Part shown: positions 32,248-41,408 of the stretch, one piece after another
How the letters are laid out: each line of letters opens with the position of its first letter
Position numbering within the stretch: position 1 is the first letter of the stretch
NCBI GenBank assembly: GCA_027062285.1
Contig: JAMOTL010000005.1
Location: 1-45,037, forward strand
Direction of reading: 5' to 3'
DNA from: Nautiliaceae bacterium
Lineage (GTDB): Bacteria; Campylobacterota; Campylobacteria; Campylobacterales; Nautiliaceae
Length of the DNA stretch: 45,037 nt
Notes under the pieces: model-generated
What the model was told of the DNA's origin: nothing
Seen by the model: the letters and a program-made list of their open reading frames with translations, nothing else
Database searches by the model: none
Program-made: the position numbers and the translations under genes

Positions 32248-33663
32248 TTATAAATAATCAGGCGCGTCGTTACTAAATATAATCAAATCACCGGCTCCTG
32301 TAACATCGGATAAAATTTTCTCCAGTTTTGATTTATCTTTTAAAGAAATTTTATCTATAGTGATATTATTACACAATATTTTTTTATTGATTTTTCCTGT
32401 GATTATTGCCAAATCAAACGTTTTATTTATAGCTTTGGCTAATTTGATATTCATTTCGTCTTTACCTTCAACTATACCGGGTGTTACAATGATTTTCTTG
32501 CCGGGATATTTTTTAATAATTTTAAAACTTTTAAGCATTCCTTCAAGATTGCCGTTAAAACTATCGTCAATTATAATTTTTCCACCTACTTCTATTTTTT
32601 GCAATCTATGAGGAATCGGTTCTAAATTAGCAACTTTTTGCTTGATTTTTTCTATATCTTTGATAAATTCCAAAGCTTGATAAATCGCTAGTGAAATATT
32701 AATGGTATTAAATTCCCCAAGAATTTTGGAATAAAAACGGTGAGATTTACCATTTATTTCCAAATCCCACTCAATTCCGTTTAAATCGGCTTTTATGTTT
32801 TTTATCTTATCTTTGATTGTTTCTACGTTATTTCCGTAAGGAATGTCGTAAGAAAAACCTTTTATGAGTCTTTTACTTTCAAAAACTTCGAGCTTTGTCT
32901 TTTCGATATTCTTTAAGTTTTTAAAATATTCAAGATGCTGAGGTCCTATTTTACCTAAAACAGCATAGTGATTTTGAAGGAATTTAACGATTTCCTTAAT
33001 GTCTCCTCTCTCTCTCGCTCCTGCTTCAGTTACGTAAATTTCAGTATCTTCTGGCAGGTCTTTATTTATATCTAAAACAATTCCTTTTATGGTATTTACA
33101 CTTCTTGGAGTTTTATAAGTTTTATAATCATCTTTTAATAATTGATAAATAAAATTTTTTATAGAAGTTTTTCCATAACTTCCGGTAATAGTAATTATTT
33201 TAGGATTAATTTTATTTAATTTTGATTTAGCAAGCCTTTTATATTTAAAAAATAAAAACTCTTCTAAAAGTTCACTTATAATGACTGCTAACGAAATTAC
33301 GACTACAAGAGAAATTCCAGGGTTGATATCATGATATTTGTTTATAATTACTAAATTCAAAGTTTCTAAAAAACCTAAAATCAAAAGAAATCTTTTTACA
33401 CGGGAAGTGAATTTTAAAGGTTTTTTAATGTTTTTATACCATAAAATCAAAGCCGGCAGATATCCGAAAAAAAGATAAATCCAAAAAAACTTATAAGCGA
33501 AAATATATGTAATTATAGGAATCAATAAATAAAACAGATGCCATTTATAATTATGAAAATGAAAAATTATTCTGTTTATTTTGTAATTGTACCATTGAAG
33601 TGTAGTAATTAAATAAAAACCTATAGCATAAACGGTAATAAAATGAACAATCAAATTAAACAT
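32248..33663 (-). CDS. murF: UDP-N-acetylmuramoyl-tripeptide--D-alanyl-D-alanine ligase with membrane N-terminus
   Basis: 471 residues. Adds D-Ala-D-Ala to the UDP-MurNAc tripeptide. Mur-ligase motifs: ATP P-loop ITGSYGKTS (ending near 167), VTEAGARERGDI, GEFNTINISLAI and DDSFNGNLEGM. The first ~140 residues replace the usual MurF N-terminal domain with several hydrophobic helices, so the enzyme is probably membrane-attached. The longer frame starts at a TTG (33669), but the ATG at 33661-33663 has AAAGGA at proper spacing. Ddl, which makes its dipeptide substrate, is encoded three genes upstream in the same run. Confidence 0.92.
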   Translation of the reverse strand: MFNLIVHFITVYAIGFYLITTLQWYNYKINRIIFHFHNYKWHLFYLLIPIITYIFAYKFFWIYLFFGYLPALILWYKNIKKPLKFTSRVKRFLLILGFLETLNLVIINKYHDINPGISLVVVISLAVIISELLEEFLFFKYKRLAKSKLNKINPKIITITGSYGKTSIKNFIYQLLKDDYKTYKTPRSVNTIKGIVLDINKDLPEDTEIYVTEAGARERGDIKEIVKFLQNHYAVLGKIGPQHLEYFKNLKNIEKTKLEVFESKRLIKGFSYDIPYGNNVETIKDKIKNIKADLNGIEWDLEINGKSHRFYSKILGEFNTINISLAIYQALEFIKDIEKIKQKVANLEPIPHRLQKIEVGGKIIIDDSFNGNLEGMLKSFKIIKKYPGKKIIVTPGIVEGKDEMNIKLAKAINKTFDLAIITGKINKKILCNNITIDKISLKDKSKLEKILSDVTGAGDLIIFSNDAPDYL

Positions 33664-34315
33664 TTCCAATTCCTTTTACTATATGGAAAAGTATATCCTT
33701 TTTTGGCAAAAAAATAAACATTATTAAAAGTAATGAATAAATCAAAAGGTTTAACGCTTTATCATTCGAACATATTTTAAGAGCGCTTCCGAAAGATTTT
33801 TTTATTTTACGACCTGTTATATCAACACTGTAAATTTCATCCAAAATCAGATGTGTTACATACCCTAAAAAGACAAAAAAACCTAAAAAATAACTTTTTG
33901 TAATATTAAGTTCAAAATATTTATAAGCAATAAGAGATGTTAAAAACCAAAAAATAAGCCCTGCCGGGATTGAGTGTATCATTCCTCTGTGTTTTGTAAT
34001 TTTTTTAAAAAAATAAAAAAATAGACTCATACCTAAATAACTAACAATCCATATCAAAAGAATATTAAGTATCGGTATTTTACCGATGTATTTAAACGTA
34101 ATTAAAAAAGCTATAAGATTTGAAAAGAAAAACTGAAGTATTTTAATAGGTGTGGATTTATCGTGGTCGATATCTGGCAGTATCCCTCCTACAATTCCGG
34201 CAAAAAAATATGAAAGTGCATCCCCTGGGGTCGAAAGTGATGAATAACCGATACTAACAGATGTTATGCCGCTTACAAAAGCGGCTACGTTTAGATGTGT
34301 CGAAAAATTTGCCAA
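33656..34315 (-). CDS. Membrane-bound metal-dependent hydrolase-like protein (DUF457/YdjM)
   Basis: 219 residues, several membrane helices. The metal-binding pattern of the family is complete: N-terminal H in NFSTHLNVAAF, GGILPDIDHDKSTP, HRGMIHSIPAG, and THLILDEIYSVD. Activity and substrate are unknown. It starts directly behind acyP and overlaps the murF start by eight bases, within the murein-gene run. Confidence 0.85.
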   Translation of the reverse strand: MANFSTHLNVAAFVSGITSVSIGYSSLSTPGDALSYFFAGIVGGILPDIDHDKSTPIKILQFFFSNLIAFLITFKYIGKIPILNILLIWIVSYLGMSLFFYFFKKITKHRGMIHSIPAGLIFWFLTSLIAYKYFELNITKSYFLGFFVFLGYVTHLILDEIYSVDITGRKIKKSFGSALKICSNDKALNLLIYSLLLIMFIFLPKKDILFHIVKGIGNV

Positions 34316-34588
34316 TTAATACCTTATTTCAAAATCTTCAAAATTCTCAAAAGGAATTTCTTCAAATTTTATATTTTCCACAATGCTAAACGGTGAGCCT
34401 TCTTTTAAAATTTCTAAAAACTCTTCAAGTCTTTGTGGATTTTCTATGTTTGCCACAGCTTCTACTCTTCCATCCGAAAGATTTCTGACATATCCTTTAA
34501 ATCCTCTTTTTTTGGCGTTTTCACTTACAAATTTTCTATACCATACACCCTGTACTTTACCACTTATTAAAAAGCGATATGTTTTCAC
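34316..34588 (-). CDS. acyP: Acylphosphatase
   Basis: 90 residues, standard size. Hydrolyses acyl phosphates. The catalytic arginine lies in GKVQGVWYRKF (R18) and the asparagine in NLSDGRVEAV (N36). The usual glycine after V in the GVGYR motif is a tryptophan here. It overlaps the ddl stop by one base (TAATG). Confidence 0.93.
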   Translation of the reverse strand: MKTYRFLISGKVQGVWYRKFVSENAKKRGFKGYVRNLSDGRVEAVANIENPQRLEEFLEILKEGSPFSIVENIKFEEIPFENFEDFEIRY

Positions 34589-35610
34589 TATTTACCTTTA
34601 GCCATTTGAATTTTATTTATATAAGCGTAATCGATTTTAATCTCTTTTTCCTCTTCTAAGTTTTTAGCAAGTCTATCTATAACATTTTTAAAATCATCAA
34701 ATAAATAATTAGCTAAACTTCCCGGAATTGGGTTAATTTCATTTAAATATATTATACCATCTTTATAAAAAAAGTCGCATCTGATAAGAGCGTTTTTAAA
34801 AATATCACCATAAATTTTCTTAAAAGTTTCTTCAAACTGGGGTTTTAAATTTTTATCTTCTTTAAGTTTAGTCTCTTTTCTTGAAAAATCCATATATTTT
34901 TTTTCAAAATCCAAAAACTCTTTTTTTTCAACTTTTTCAAGTTTTGAGAAGATCCATTCATCAGCCGTACATCCCGCTAAATTATACTCTTCAATTCCTT
35001 CAATAAAAGGCTCGACAATGATTAAATCATCAAATTCCCGTGCTACATCAAATGCATATTCAAACTCTTTTTGATTTCTAACTACACTCACTCCTATACT
35101 ACTGCCAAGTCTTGCAGGTTTTACGATTACCGGAAAATCGAACTTCGTTTTAGGCTCGGTAATAACCTCATAATCAATTACATTAACCCCGATTTCTTTG
35201 GCATACGCTTTTGTAAATAATTTATTATAACTCACGGCGCACGCTTCAGTATTCGGAGTTATTGCTTTTATTTTATAAAAACTGAGAATTCCAGGAATTT
35301 TTCCGTCTTCTCCGTCTCTTCCGTGGATAAGGTTTATCGTAACATCGGGGACTATCTTAATTTCTTTTTTTAAAATTCCCTTTTGATATTTAAATCCGTT
35401 TTTTGTAATTTCGACTTTTTGAGAATTTTTATATTCTCCACTGGCAAAATATTTGCTTTTCATATTTTCCTTATCAATTAAATATATATCTCTTTCTTTA
35501 TCAATAAAGAAAAACCATTCAATAGGAAGTTTGTCTTTTATCGTAATAGCACTTACTATGCTGATTTCATGTTCAAAACTGCTTCCACCAAATATTACGG
35601 CATATTTCAT
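34588..35610 (-). CDS. ddl: D-alanine--D-alanine ligase
   Basis: 340 residues. ATP-grasp enzyme that makes the D-Ala-D-Ala dipeptide for peptidoglycan. Motifs: GGSSFEHEISIVSA at the N-terminus, LIHGRDGEDGKIPG, VKPARLGSSIGVSV and LNEINPIPGSLANYLF at the metal site. It overlaps the ruvA stop (ATGA) and has AAGGAGC as ribosome site. Confidence 0.96.
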   Translation of the reverse strand: MKYAVIFGGSSFEHEISIVSAITIKDKLPIEWFFFIDKERDIYLIDKENMKSKYFASGEYKNSQKVEITKNGFKYQKGILKKEIKIVPDVTINLIHGRDGEDGKIPGILSFYKIKAITPNTEACAVSYNKLFTKAYAKEIGVNVIDYEVITEPKTKFDFPVIVKPARLGSSIGVSVVRNQKEFEYAFDVAREFDDLIIVEPFIEGIEEYNLAGCTADEWIFSKLEKVEKKEFLDFEKKYMDFSRKETKLKEDKNLKPQFEETFKKIYGDIFKNALIRCDFFYKDGIIYLNEINPIPGSLANYLFDDFKNVIDRLAKNLEEEKEIKIDYAYINKIQMAKGK

Positions 35611-36149
35611 TTTGCTCCTTTTGATAATCTTTTTAAAGCTTCTTTTATTACATCTTCCAGTTTTCCGTCAAGTCCGCTTAATGCTTTTATAATATCCGCT
35701 TTTTTAAAGCCCAGATTCTCAAGCGCAACTATCGCCTGTGAATGAATCGGATTAATGTTTTCTATTTCGAATTCACCCATTTCCATTAATATTCTTTTAG
35801 CGGATTTAGGACCGATGCCAGGAACTTTTTTTAACGAATTAATGTCATTTTGAGTAATAATATTTACAAATTCGCTTGGAGTAAAAGTTGAACAAATAGC
35901 AAGTGCCACTTTTGGTCCTACTCCGTTTAATTTTATTAAAGAATCAAAAAGTCTTTTTTCATCTTTGTCTAAAAAACCGTATAAAGAGTATTCGTTTTCT
36001 TTTATAATTTCCGTAATATAATAGATTCCGTCTTTTGCGTTTGAAAAAGTAAGAAGTGAGACGTTGAGTTCATAAATGACATCTTTTACATCCAAAAATA
36101 TTTTTCCGTTTTCCTTTTCAAATATCTTTCCTTTCAGAGCCGCTATCAT
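35607..36149 (-). CDS. ruvA: Holliday junction branch-migration protein RuvA
   Basis: 180 residues. Tetrameric Holliday-junction binding partner of RuvB. N-terminal OB-fold (MIAALKGKIFEKENGKIFLD), two helix-hairpin-helix motifs (LNGVGPKVALAI and VPGIGPKSAKRIL) and a C-terminal RuvB-contact domain (AIVALENLGFKKADIIKAL). The start lies 32 bases inside the fapA end with AAAGG as ribosome site. Confidence 0.96.
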   Translation of the reverse strand: MIAALKGKIFEKENGKIFLDVKDVIYELNVSLLTFSNAKDGIYYITEIIKENEYSLYGFLDKDEKRLFDSLIKLNGVGPKVALAICSTFTPSEFVNIITQNDINSLKKVPGIGPKSAKRILMEMGEFEIENINPIHSQAIVALENLGFKKADIIKALSGLDGKLEDVIKEALKRLSKGAK

Positions 36150-37992
36150 TATTTACCTTTATTTTTATAATTTTAGGCGTTTCACCGATGAATTTTATTT
36201 TAAATCCGCAAATCCCCTCGTCCCCTTTTGTATCATATTTCAAACTTATCGGGGGTTCAATTATATCAAACTCTATTCTATTATAGGCTTTCCAGGGACT
36301 TAATGAAATAATTTTAGCATTATATATCGCATTTTGAATATTATCAATAATTTCAAGCAGCTCTTCTTTATCTTTTTGGTTGTTTTTGAGTTTTTCTTTT
36401 AATTTTTGATAATTTTCGTGTAACAATTTGTGTTCTTTCAGTTTCATTAAAACGGCCGGATTTGTTTTTTTGTTTTGTTGCCTGTTTGCGATATAGATGT
36501 TTTTAAGTTCTTCATAAGCAAATCTGTTTTTTTCTATAATCTCTTTTTTCTTTTTAATTTCTCTTTTTAAGATATTGATATTTTGTTCAATCTCTTTCAC
36601 TCTTTGTAAAAGTCCGTCAATATCTTCACCTCCAAGAACTTTTTTTGGAGAAATAGCGAGCAGGTTTTCCTCTCCTTTTAAATTTTTAATCACAATTTTA
36701 TTTAAAGCGTAAATTTTTGTATGTGATAGCAGATTTTCTATTTCTATATCATGCCCTATTACGACTCCTCCGATGGCATTTTTAATTTTTATCTTTTTAC
36801 CTGTGACTTCTCCGCCTTCAAGAGAGTTGATTAATATATTTTTAGCTTTTAATTTTCCTTTGTGTTTATTTATTTTAGCACTGACGGATTCTATTAAACT
36901 GTTTTTATGTGTTTGGCCTTCTATTTTTAGTGTTACGGATTTTATTTTTGCTTTGTTTCCTACGTTTCCTCTTACAATCAACTCTTTTGTTTCTACAATC
37001 ATATCATCGCCAATCGCTTCTTTTAAAGCGTCGGATTCTTTTACATCTAGCTTTACTTTTGCTTCGTCCCCGTCTTGAACATTTCCGGTTTTAATATTGA
37101 TTTGTTTTATTTCTAATCTGTCTTTTATTATATATTTTTTATCTTCAATAGTTATAAATCCGTCTTTTTTGGCAATATATAGGATTTTATTTTCGTCTTC
37201 TTTTTTATCAATAGTTTGCTCATCGTATATAATTTCAGGAATTTTAAATTCTTTTGGCTGAGATACAAGAATAACTTTTCCTTTACAATTACGCCCTATT
37301 CTTCCTTCTTTGGGTTTAATTATTTCAATGAGAACATCATTGTATTTTACCGGATAGATCAGCTCTTTTTTAACTGATTTTTTCTTTCTTTTATAGTGAT
37401 AAATTATTTTACCCTCCACACTCAAAACAGGATCTATTCCTTTACATAATTCTATTTCGTAATCTTCTTTAAGCTCTCCTGTTATCAGTTTTTTAGTAAG
37501 ATTTTTTATATCCTTTTTCAGTTGTTCATCCATGATGTTAATAATTAAAGAATTTTTTAGTTTTTTCTTATTCATTTCTTTATAAAATTCCACTTCGTTA
37601 TAATTTTTTAAATCGGATTTATGAGACAAATGAAATTTCGCATGAGTAAGATATTTATTCAATTCGACTTTTCCTAAAATTTCAAAACCGTTTTTAGGTT
37701 TATATTTTTTTATTTTTATTTCATATACCTGTTTTATTTCCATATTTTCATTAAGTAAAAATTTTTCGCTGTTAAGAAGTGCAAGCGTTTCTTCGTCCGC
37801 TTCCACATAATCTTCTTCAAGCTTTATATATGTTTTTACTTTTAAAATATCAAAATCAAGTTTTGAAAGCGGTATGTTATATTCTTTTGAAACTTTTAAA
37901 AGTTCATTATTTACATTTTCACATACAACAGTTTTTTCTTCAAACTCTTTTTTGGGGTTTTCTTCTTTTTTTAAAAATTTAAACAATGCCAC
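36118..37992 (-). CDS. FapA-type DUF342 protein
   Basis: 624 residues, soluble. The central part (about 160-450) carries the DUF342/FapA repeats: GKDPVL-like segment (KGIDPVLSVEG), IEIIKPKEGRIGRNCKGK, IAKKDGFITIEDKKYII, then a beta-helix of repeated short strands (VRGNVGNKAKIKSV, then GGEVTGKKIKIKNAIGGVVIGHD). A long coiled coil follows (about 455-560). FapA proteins are tied to flagellar assembly or polar scaffolding in other bacteria; the role here is inferred. The start is GTG (37990-37992) with AAAGGA. It heads the nine-gene minus-strand run. Confidence 0.85.
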   Translation of the reverse strand: MALFKFLKKEENPKKEFEEKTVVCENVNNELLKVSKEYNIPLSKLDFDILKVKTYIKLEEDYVEADEETLALLNSEKFLLNENMEIKQVYEIKIKKYKPKNGFEILGKVELNKYLTHAKFHLSHKSDLKNYNEVEFYKEMNKKKLKNSLIINIMDEQLKKDIKNLTKKLITGELKEDYEIELCKGIDPVLSVEGKIIYHYKRKKKSVKKELIYPVKYNDVLIEIIKPKEGRIGRNCKGKVILVSQPKEFKIPEIIYDEQTIDKKEDENKILYIAKKDGFITIEDKKYIIKDRLEIKQINIKTGNVQDGDEAKVKLDVKESDALKEAIGDDMIVETKELIVRGNVGNKAKIKSVTLKIEGQTHKNSLIESVSAKINKHKGKLKAKNILINSLEGGEVTGKKIKIKNAIGGVVIGHDIEIENLLSHTKIYALNKIVIKNLKGEENLLAISPKKVLGGEDIDGLLQRVKEIEQNINILKREIKKKKEIIEKNRFAYEELKNIYIANRQQNKKTNPAVLMKLKEHKLLHENYQKLKEKLKNNQKDKEELLEIIDNIQNAIYNAKIISLSPWKAYNRIEFDIIEPPISLKYDTKGDEGICGFKIKFIGETPKIIKIKVNNDSGSERKDI

Positions 37993-38004
37993 TTTTATCC
38001 TTTA

Positions 38005-38013
38005 TGTTAAAAT
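38005..38013 (+). promoter_or_regulatory. Extended -10 of murJ, leaderless candidate
   Basis: TGT TAAAAT (TG 38005-38006, hexamer 38008-38013) ends seven bases before the murJ ATG (38021). The predicted transcript starts at or next to the start codon, and no Shine-Dalgarno precedes the ATG. Confidence 0.45.
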
Positions 38014-38020
38014 TACGACT

Positions 38021-39421
38021 ATGATTAAAAGTATTATCGTAAATTTCGTAGGAATCTTTAATTCAAGAGTCCTTGGTTTTATCCGTGATTTGTTAAGTGC
38101 TAGCATTTTAGGTGCAAATATCTATTCGGATATTTTCTTCGTAGCATTCAAATTTCCTAATTTGTTTAGAAGAATTTTTGCCGAAGGCGCTTTTATACAA
38201 AGTTTTTTACCAAGTTTTCAAAAAGCTACACACAAGGCGAAATTTGCATGGAAGGTTTTTGTATATTTTTTATCTTTCCTGATAGTGTTAAGTCTGATAG
38301 TCAACCTTTTTTCTTACGAAATCACATCTATTTTAGCATACGGATTTTCAGAGGAGGCAAAAAAAATAGCCGCTCCTTTGGTTGCGATTAATTTTTGGTA
38401 TCTTGATTTAATTTTTATCGTAACATTTTTTGCCGCTCTTTTACAATATAAAGAACATTTTGCGACTACTGCTTTTTCTACCGCTCTTTTAAATCTTTCA
38501 CTGATCGGAGCGCTTTTAATATCAAAAGATTTGTCAAAAGAAGAAATAATTTGGTATATGAGTCTGGGTGTAATCTTAGGAGGAATAGCACAGGTAATAG
38601 CCCATATAATCGCAGCAAAACATTATGGAATCTTAAAACTTTTAAAAGAAGGTATCAAATCAAAAGAAGAGGAAGATTTAAGTACGTTTAAAAAACACTT
38701 TCTGCCATCCGTGTTTGGAAACTCAACAGCTCATATTTCGGCGTTTTTGGATACTTGGCTTGCTACTTTTTTAAGTGCCGGGAGTATCAGTTATTTATAC
38801 TACGCAAACCGCCTTTTTCAGCTTCCTTTAGCACTTTTTGCCATAGCGGTTTCCACCGTTTTATTTCCTAAAATTACCAAATATTTAAATTCCGACCAAA
38901 AACAAAAAGCCGATGAAATTATGAAAAAAACATTTTGGATTTTGTTTTATGCGTTAATTTTAGCTTTTATTGTAGTAATAATTTCAAGTAAAGAGATTGT
39001 GGGAATATTATTTCAAAGAGGGGCATTTACTCAAAAAGACACTCAAATTACCGCCATAGTTTTGATTATGTATATAATCGGGCTTATTCCTTTTGGGCTT
39101 AATAAACTCTTCTCAAGCTATTTATACGCAACTCACAAACATTTAAAAGCCGCCAAGTTTGCTTTTTATTCGCTAATGGTAAATATTATACTCTCACTTT
39201 TACTTATTATTCCTATGAAAGTTTACGGTTTAGCTCTTGCCAGCAGTATCGGGGGATGGGTTTTATTTTTCCTAACTTTAAAAGAATTCGGATTTGAAAA
39301 GGTTTTAAAATTTTTTGAGAAGCGCTACATTTTCGGTATGATTTTGGTTATATTTATTAGTATAATTTTAGCAATCGTTTTTAAAGAAACTATTAATTTA
39401 TTAAAAGGAATATTATGGTAA
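38021..39421 (+). CDS. murJ: Lipid II flippase MurJ
   Basis: 466 residues with about 13-14 membrane helices (MATE/MOP superfamily). Exports lipid-linked peptidoglycan precursor. Family motifs: [18 protein letters not shown] near the N-terminus, [20 protein letters not shown], then [41 protein letters not shown] and [11 protein letters not shown]. The open frame reaches back to 37874, but only the ATG at 38021 gives the MurJ start and lies outside fapA. cysS starts seven bases before its stop. Confidence 0.95.
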   Translation: MIKSIIVNFVGIFNSRVLGFIRDLLSASILGANIYSDIFFVAFKFPNLFRRIFAEGAFIQSFLPSFQKATHKAKFAWKVFVYFLSFLIVLSLIVNLFSYEITSILAYGFSEEAKKIAAPLVAINFWYLDLIFIVTFFAALLQYKEHFATTAFSTALLNLSLIGALLISKDLSKEEIIWYMSLGVILGGIAQVIAHIIAAKHYGILKLLKEGIKSKEEEDLSTFKKHFLPSVFGNSTAHISAFLDTWLATFLSAGSISYLYYANRLFQLPLALFAIAVSTVLFPKITKYLNSDQKQKADEIMKKTFWILFYALILAFIVVIISSKEIVGILFQRGAFTQKDTQITAIVLIMYIIGLIPFGLNKLFSSYLYATHKHLKAAKFAFYSLMVNIILSLLLIIPMKVYGLALASSIGGWVLFFLTLKEFGFEKVLKFFEKRYIFGMILVIFISIILAIVFKETINLLKGILW

Positions 39422-40809
39422 TTTATGATTCTCACCAACGAAAAAAAGTAAAATTCGAACCCATAAAAGAAAAAGAAGTGAGAATGTATGTGTGCGGTCC
39501 TACCGTATATGACGACGCACATCTCGGACATGCCAGAAGTTCAATTAGTTTTGATTTGTTAAGACGTACGCTTGAATCACTCGGATATAAAGTTACTTTT
39601 GTTAAAAATTTTACCGATATTGATGACAAAATTATTAAAAAAATGAATGAAACAGGCAAAAGTCTTAAAGAAATTACCGAGTATTATATTGATTCGTATC
39701 TAAGGGATATGGGTGCTTTAAATGTAAAAAGAGCCGATATCGAACCGAAAGCCACAGAATCTCTTGAAGCTATGTTTGATTTGATAAACAAACTTCTTGA
39801 AAAAGGATATGCTTATAAATTGCCAAACGGCGATATTTATTTTGATACCAGTAAAGACGAAGAATACTGTCAGCTTTCTCATAAATGTCAAGATGATGAG
39901 GTTGTACATAGAGTAGAAACTGAAGGCAAAAAAAATCCGGCGGATTTTGCTTTATGGAAAGCTTGTAAAGGCGAAAATGACGTATGTTTTGACTCTCCGT
40001 TTGGTCCGGGCAGACCGGGATGGCATATCGAATGTAGCGCTATGATTAAAAAACATATAGCATATGACGGAGAATATGAAATCGATATTCACGGAGGAGG
40101 AGCCGACCTTTTCTTTCCTCATCACGAAAATGAAGAAGCTCAAACCCACTGCGCATATGGGGGACATTTGGCAAAATACTGGATGCATAACGGTTTCGTG
40201 CAAATAAACGGTGAAAAAATGAGTAAATCTCTTGGTAACAGTTTCTTTGTAAAAGACGCTTTAAAACATTATCCGGGAGAAGTGCTAAGATTTTATCTGA
40301 TGAGTACTCATTACAGGGCGCCTTTAAATTTCTCAGAAGAAGACTTAATTGCCAGTAAAAAAAGACTTGATAAACTATACCGCCTAAAAAAAAGAGTTTA
40401 CGGAGTAAATAAAAAACAAGAAGACAAAGAGTTCCAAAACGCCCTTCTTAATGCTATGAGGGACGATTTAAATATTTCAAAAGCCTTAGCGGTTGTAGAT
40501 GAATTTGTTAAAGTTGCTAATGAAGCTCTTGATAAAAACCCAAAAGATAAAGCCTTAAAACAAAAAATAGTTAGTAATATCGAATTTATCGATAAACTTC
40601 TTGGAGTTGGAGGAAGTGACGCTTATGAATATTTCCAAGCGGGAGTTGATGAAGAAACAAAAGCTAAAATTAATGAACTTATTGAAAAAAGAAGCGCCGC
40701 TAAGAAAGAAAAAAATTTCGAACTTGCTGATAAGATAAGAGATGAACTAAAAGAAATGGGAATTATGATTCAAGATACGCCCGCAGGGACTGTATGGGAA
40801 AAAGTTTAA
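39415..40809 (+). CDS. cysS: Cysteine--tRNA ligase
   Basis: 464 residues, standard length. Zinc ligands include C27, C207 and H236-H237 region ([30 protein letters not shown]). HIGH-type motif HLGH at 36-39 and KMSKS at 268-272. The start ATG overlaps the end of murJ by seven bases. Its stop interlocks with that of the convergent DUF996-like gene in a shared TTAA. Confidence 0.98.
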   Translation: MVIYDSHQRKKVKFEPIKEKEVRMYVCGPTVYDDAHLGHARSSISFDLLRRTLESLGYKVTFVKNFTDIDDKIIKKMNETGKSLKEITEYYIDSYLRDMGALNVKRADIEPKATESLEAMFDLINKLLEKGYAYKLPNGDIYFDTSKDEEYCQLSHKCQDDEVVHRVETEGKKNPADFALWKACKGENDVCFDSPFGPGRPGWHIECSAMIKKHIAYDGEYEIDIHGGGADLFFPHHENEEAQTHCAYGGHLAKYWMHNGFVQINGEKMSKSLGNSFFVKDALKHYPGEVLRFYLMSTHYRAPLNFSEEDLIASKKRLDKLYRLKKRVYGVNKKQEDKEFQNALLNAMRDDLNISKALAVVDEFVKVANEALDKNPKDKALKQKIVSNIEFIDKLLGVGGSDAYEYFQAGVDEETKAKINELIEKRSAAKKEKNFELADKIRDELKEMGIMIQDTPAGTVWEKV

Positions 40810-41363
40810 TTTTTTTCCTCCAACAGTTCCGGTTCTATTATTTCAGTGTTGTATATTTCTTCCATTGTAAAAAATCCGAGTAAAATTCCAACCCATCCTA
40901 ATGTATAAATAATTAATCCTATTATAAAAATATTTAGAAAGGCTCCGATTACCAAAAAATAACCGCTGTATTTAAAATAAGGGTTATTATATTTGTTTCC
41001 CAAAGCATCAAAAGTTTTTTTAAAAAATATTGCGCTTAAAATATTTAAAATGTAAAAAACTAAAAAATATATAACTATTGTAGTTGTTATAGGAATAATC
41101 GGATTTTGAGGAGAAAAAACTGACATAAAAAAGCTAAAAATTACGGCAAAAATTTTATAATAAAAAAGCACTGACGCCACTATGCTCAAAACGCTCGCCA
41201 ATAAAAAATAATTAAAAATATTATCTTCCTTTGAATATAAATATACAGCAATTCCAACTAAAAAAAGCCCTACAATCATAAAAAAAACAGACAAGCTCGG
41301 TAAAATCGAAAGAGATATTAAAGCACTTCCAATTATTCCGTAAATTTTTGCTTTCAATTTCAT
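40806..41363 (-). CDS. DUF996-like membrane protein
   Basis: 185 residues with four to five hydrophobic segments. The start [22 protein letters not shown] and the mid-part [26 protein letters not shown] fit DUF996, a family of unknown function. The ATG at 41363 directly abuts AAAAAGG; the TTG two codons later (41357) has better spacing and may be the true start. It diverges from pyrD across the second copy of the 21-bp promoter block. Confidence 0.6.
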   Translation of the reverse strand: MKLKAKIYGIIGSALISLSILPSLSVFFMIVGLFLVGIAVYLYSKEDNIFNYFLLASVLSIVASVLFYYKIFAVIFSFFMSVFSPQNPIIPITTTIVIYFLVFYILNILSAIFFKKTFDALGNKYNNPYFKYSGYFLVIGAFLNIFIIGLIIYTLGWVGILLGFFTMEEIYNTEIIEPELLEEKN

Positions 41364-41381
41364 CCTTTTTTATATTTAATG

Positions 41382-41402
41382 TATAATTTTAACAAAAAAG
41401 GC
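41382..41402. repeat. 21-bp promoter block, copy 2 (DUF996-like / pyrD junction)
   Basis: Identical over 21 bases to 19950-19970. It carries TATAAT (41382-41387) toward pyrD and, on the minus strand, TGT TAAAAT (hexamer 41386-41391) toward the DUF996-like gene. The plus transcript would start near 41394, 15 bases before the pyrD ATG. Confidence 0.6.
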
Positions 41403-41408
41403 ACTCAC

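Noticed and set aside
36773-37094. Two plus-strand open frames inside fapA, and many similar antisense frames elsewhere (for example 4205-4666, 7472-7843, 30884-31252)
   Set aside because: They mirror the codon pattern of the real genes, lack ribosome sites and match no family pattern.
37874-38020. Extended murJ start
   Set aside because: It lies antisense within fapA, and the MurJ family N-terminus begins at the ATG at 38021.
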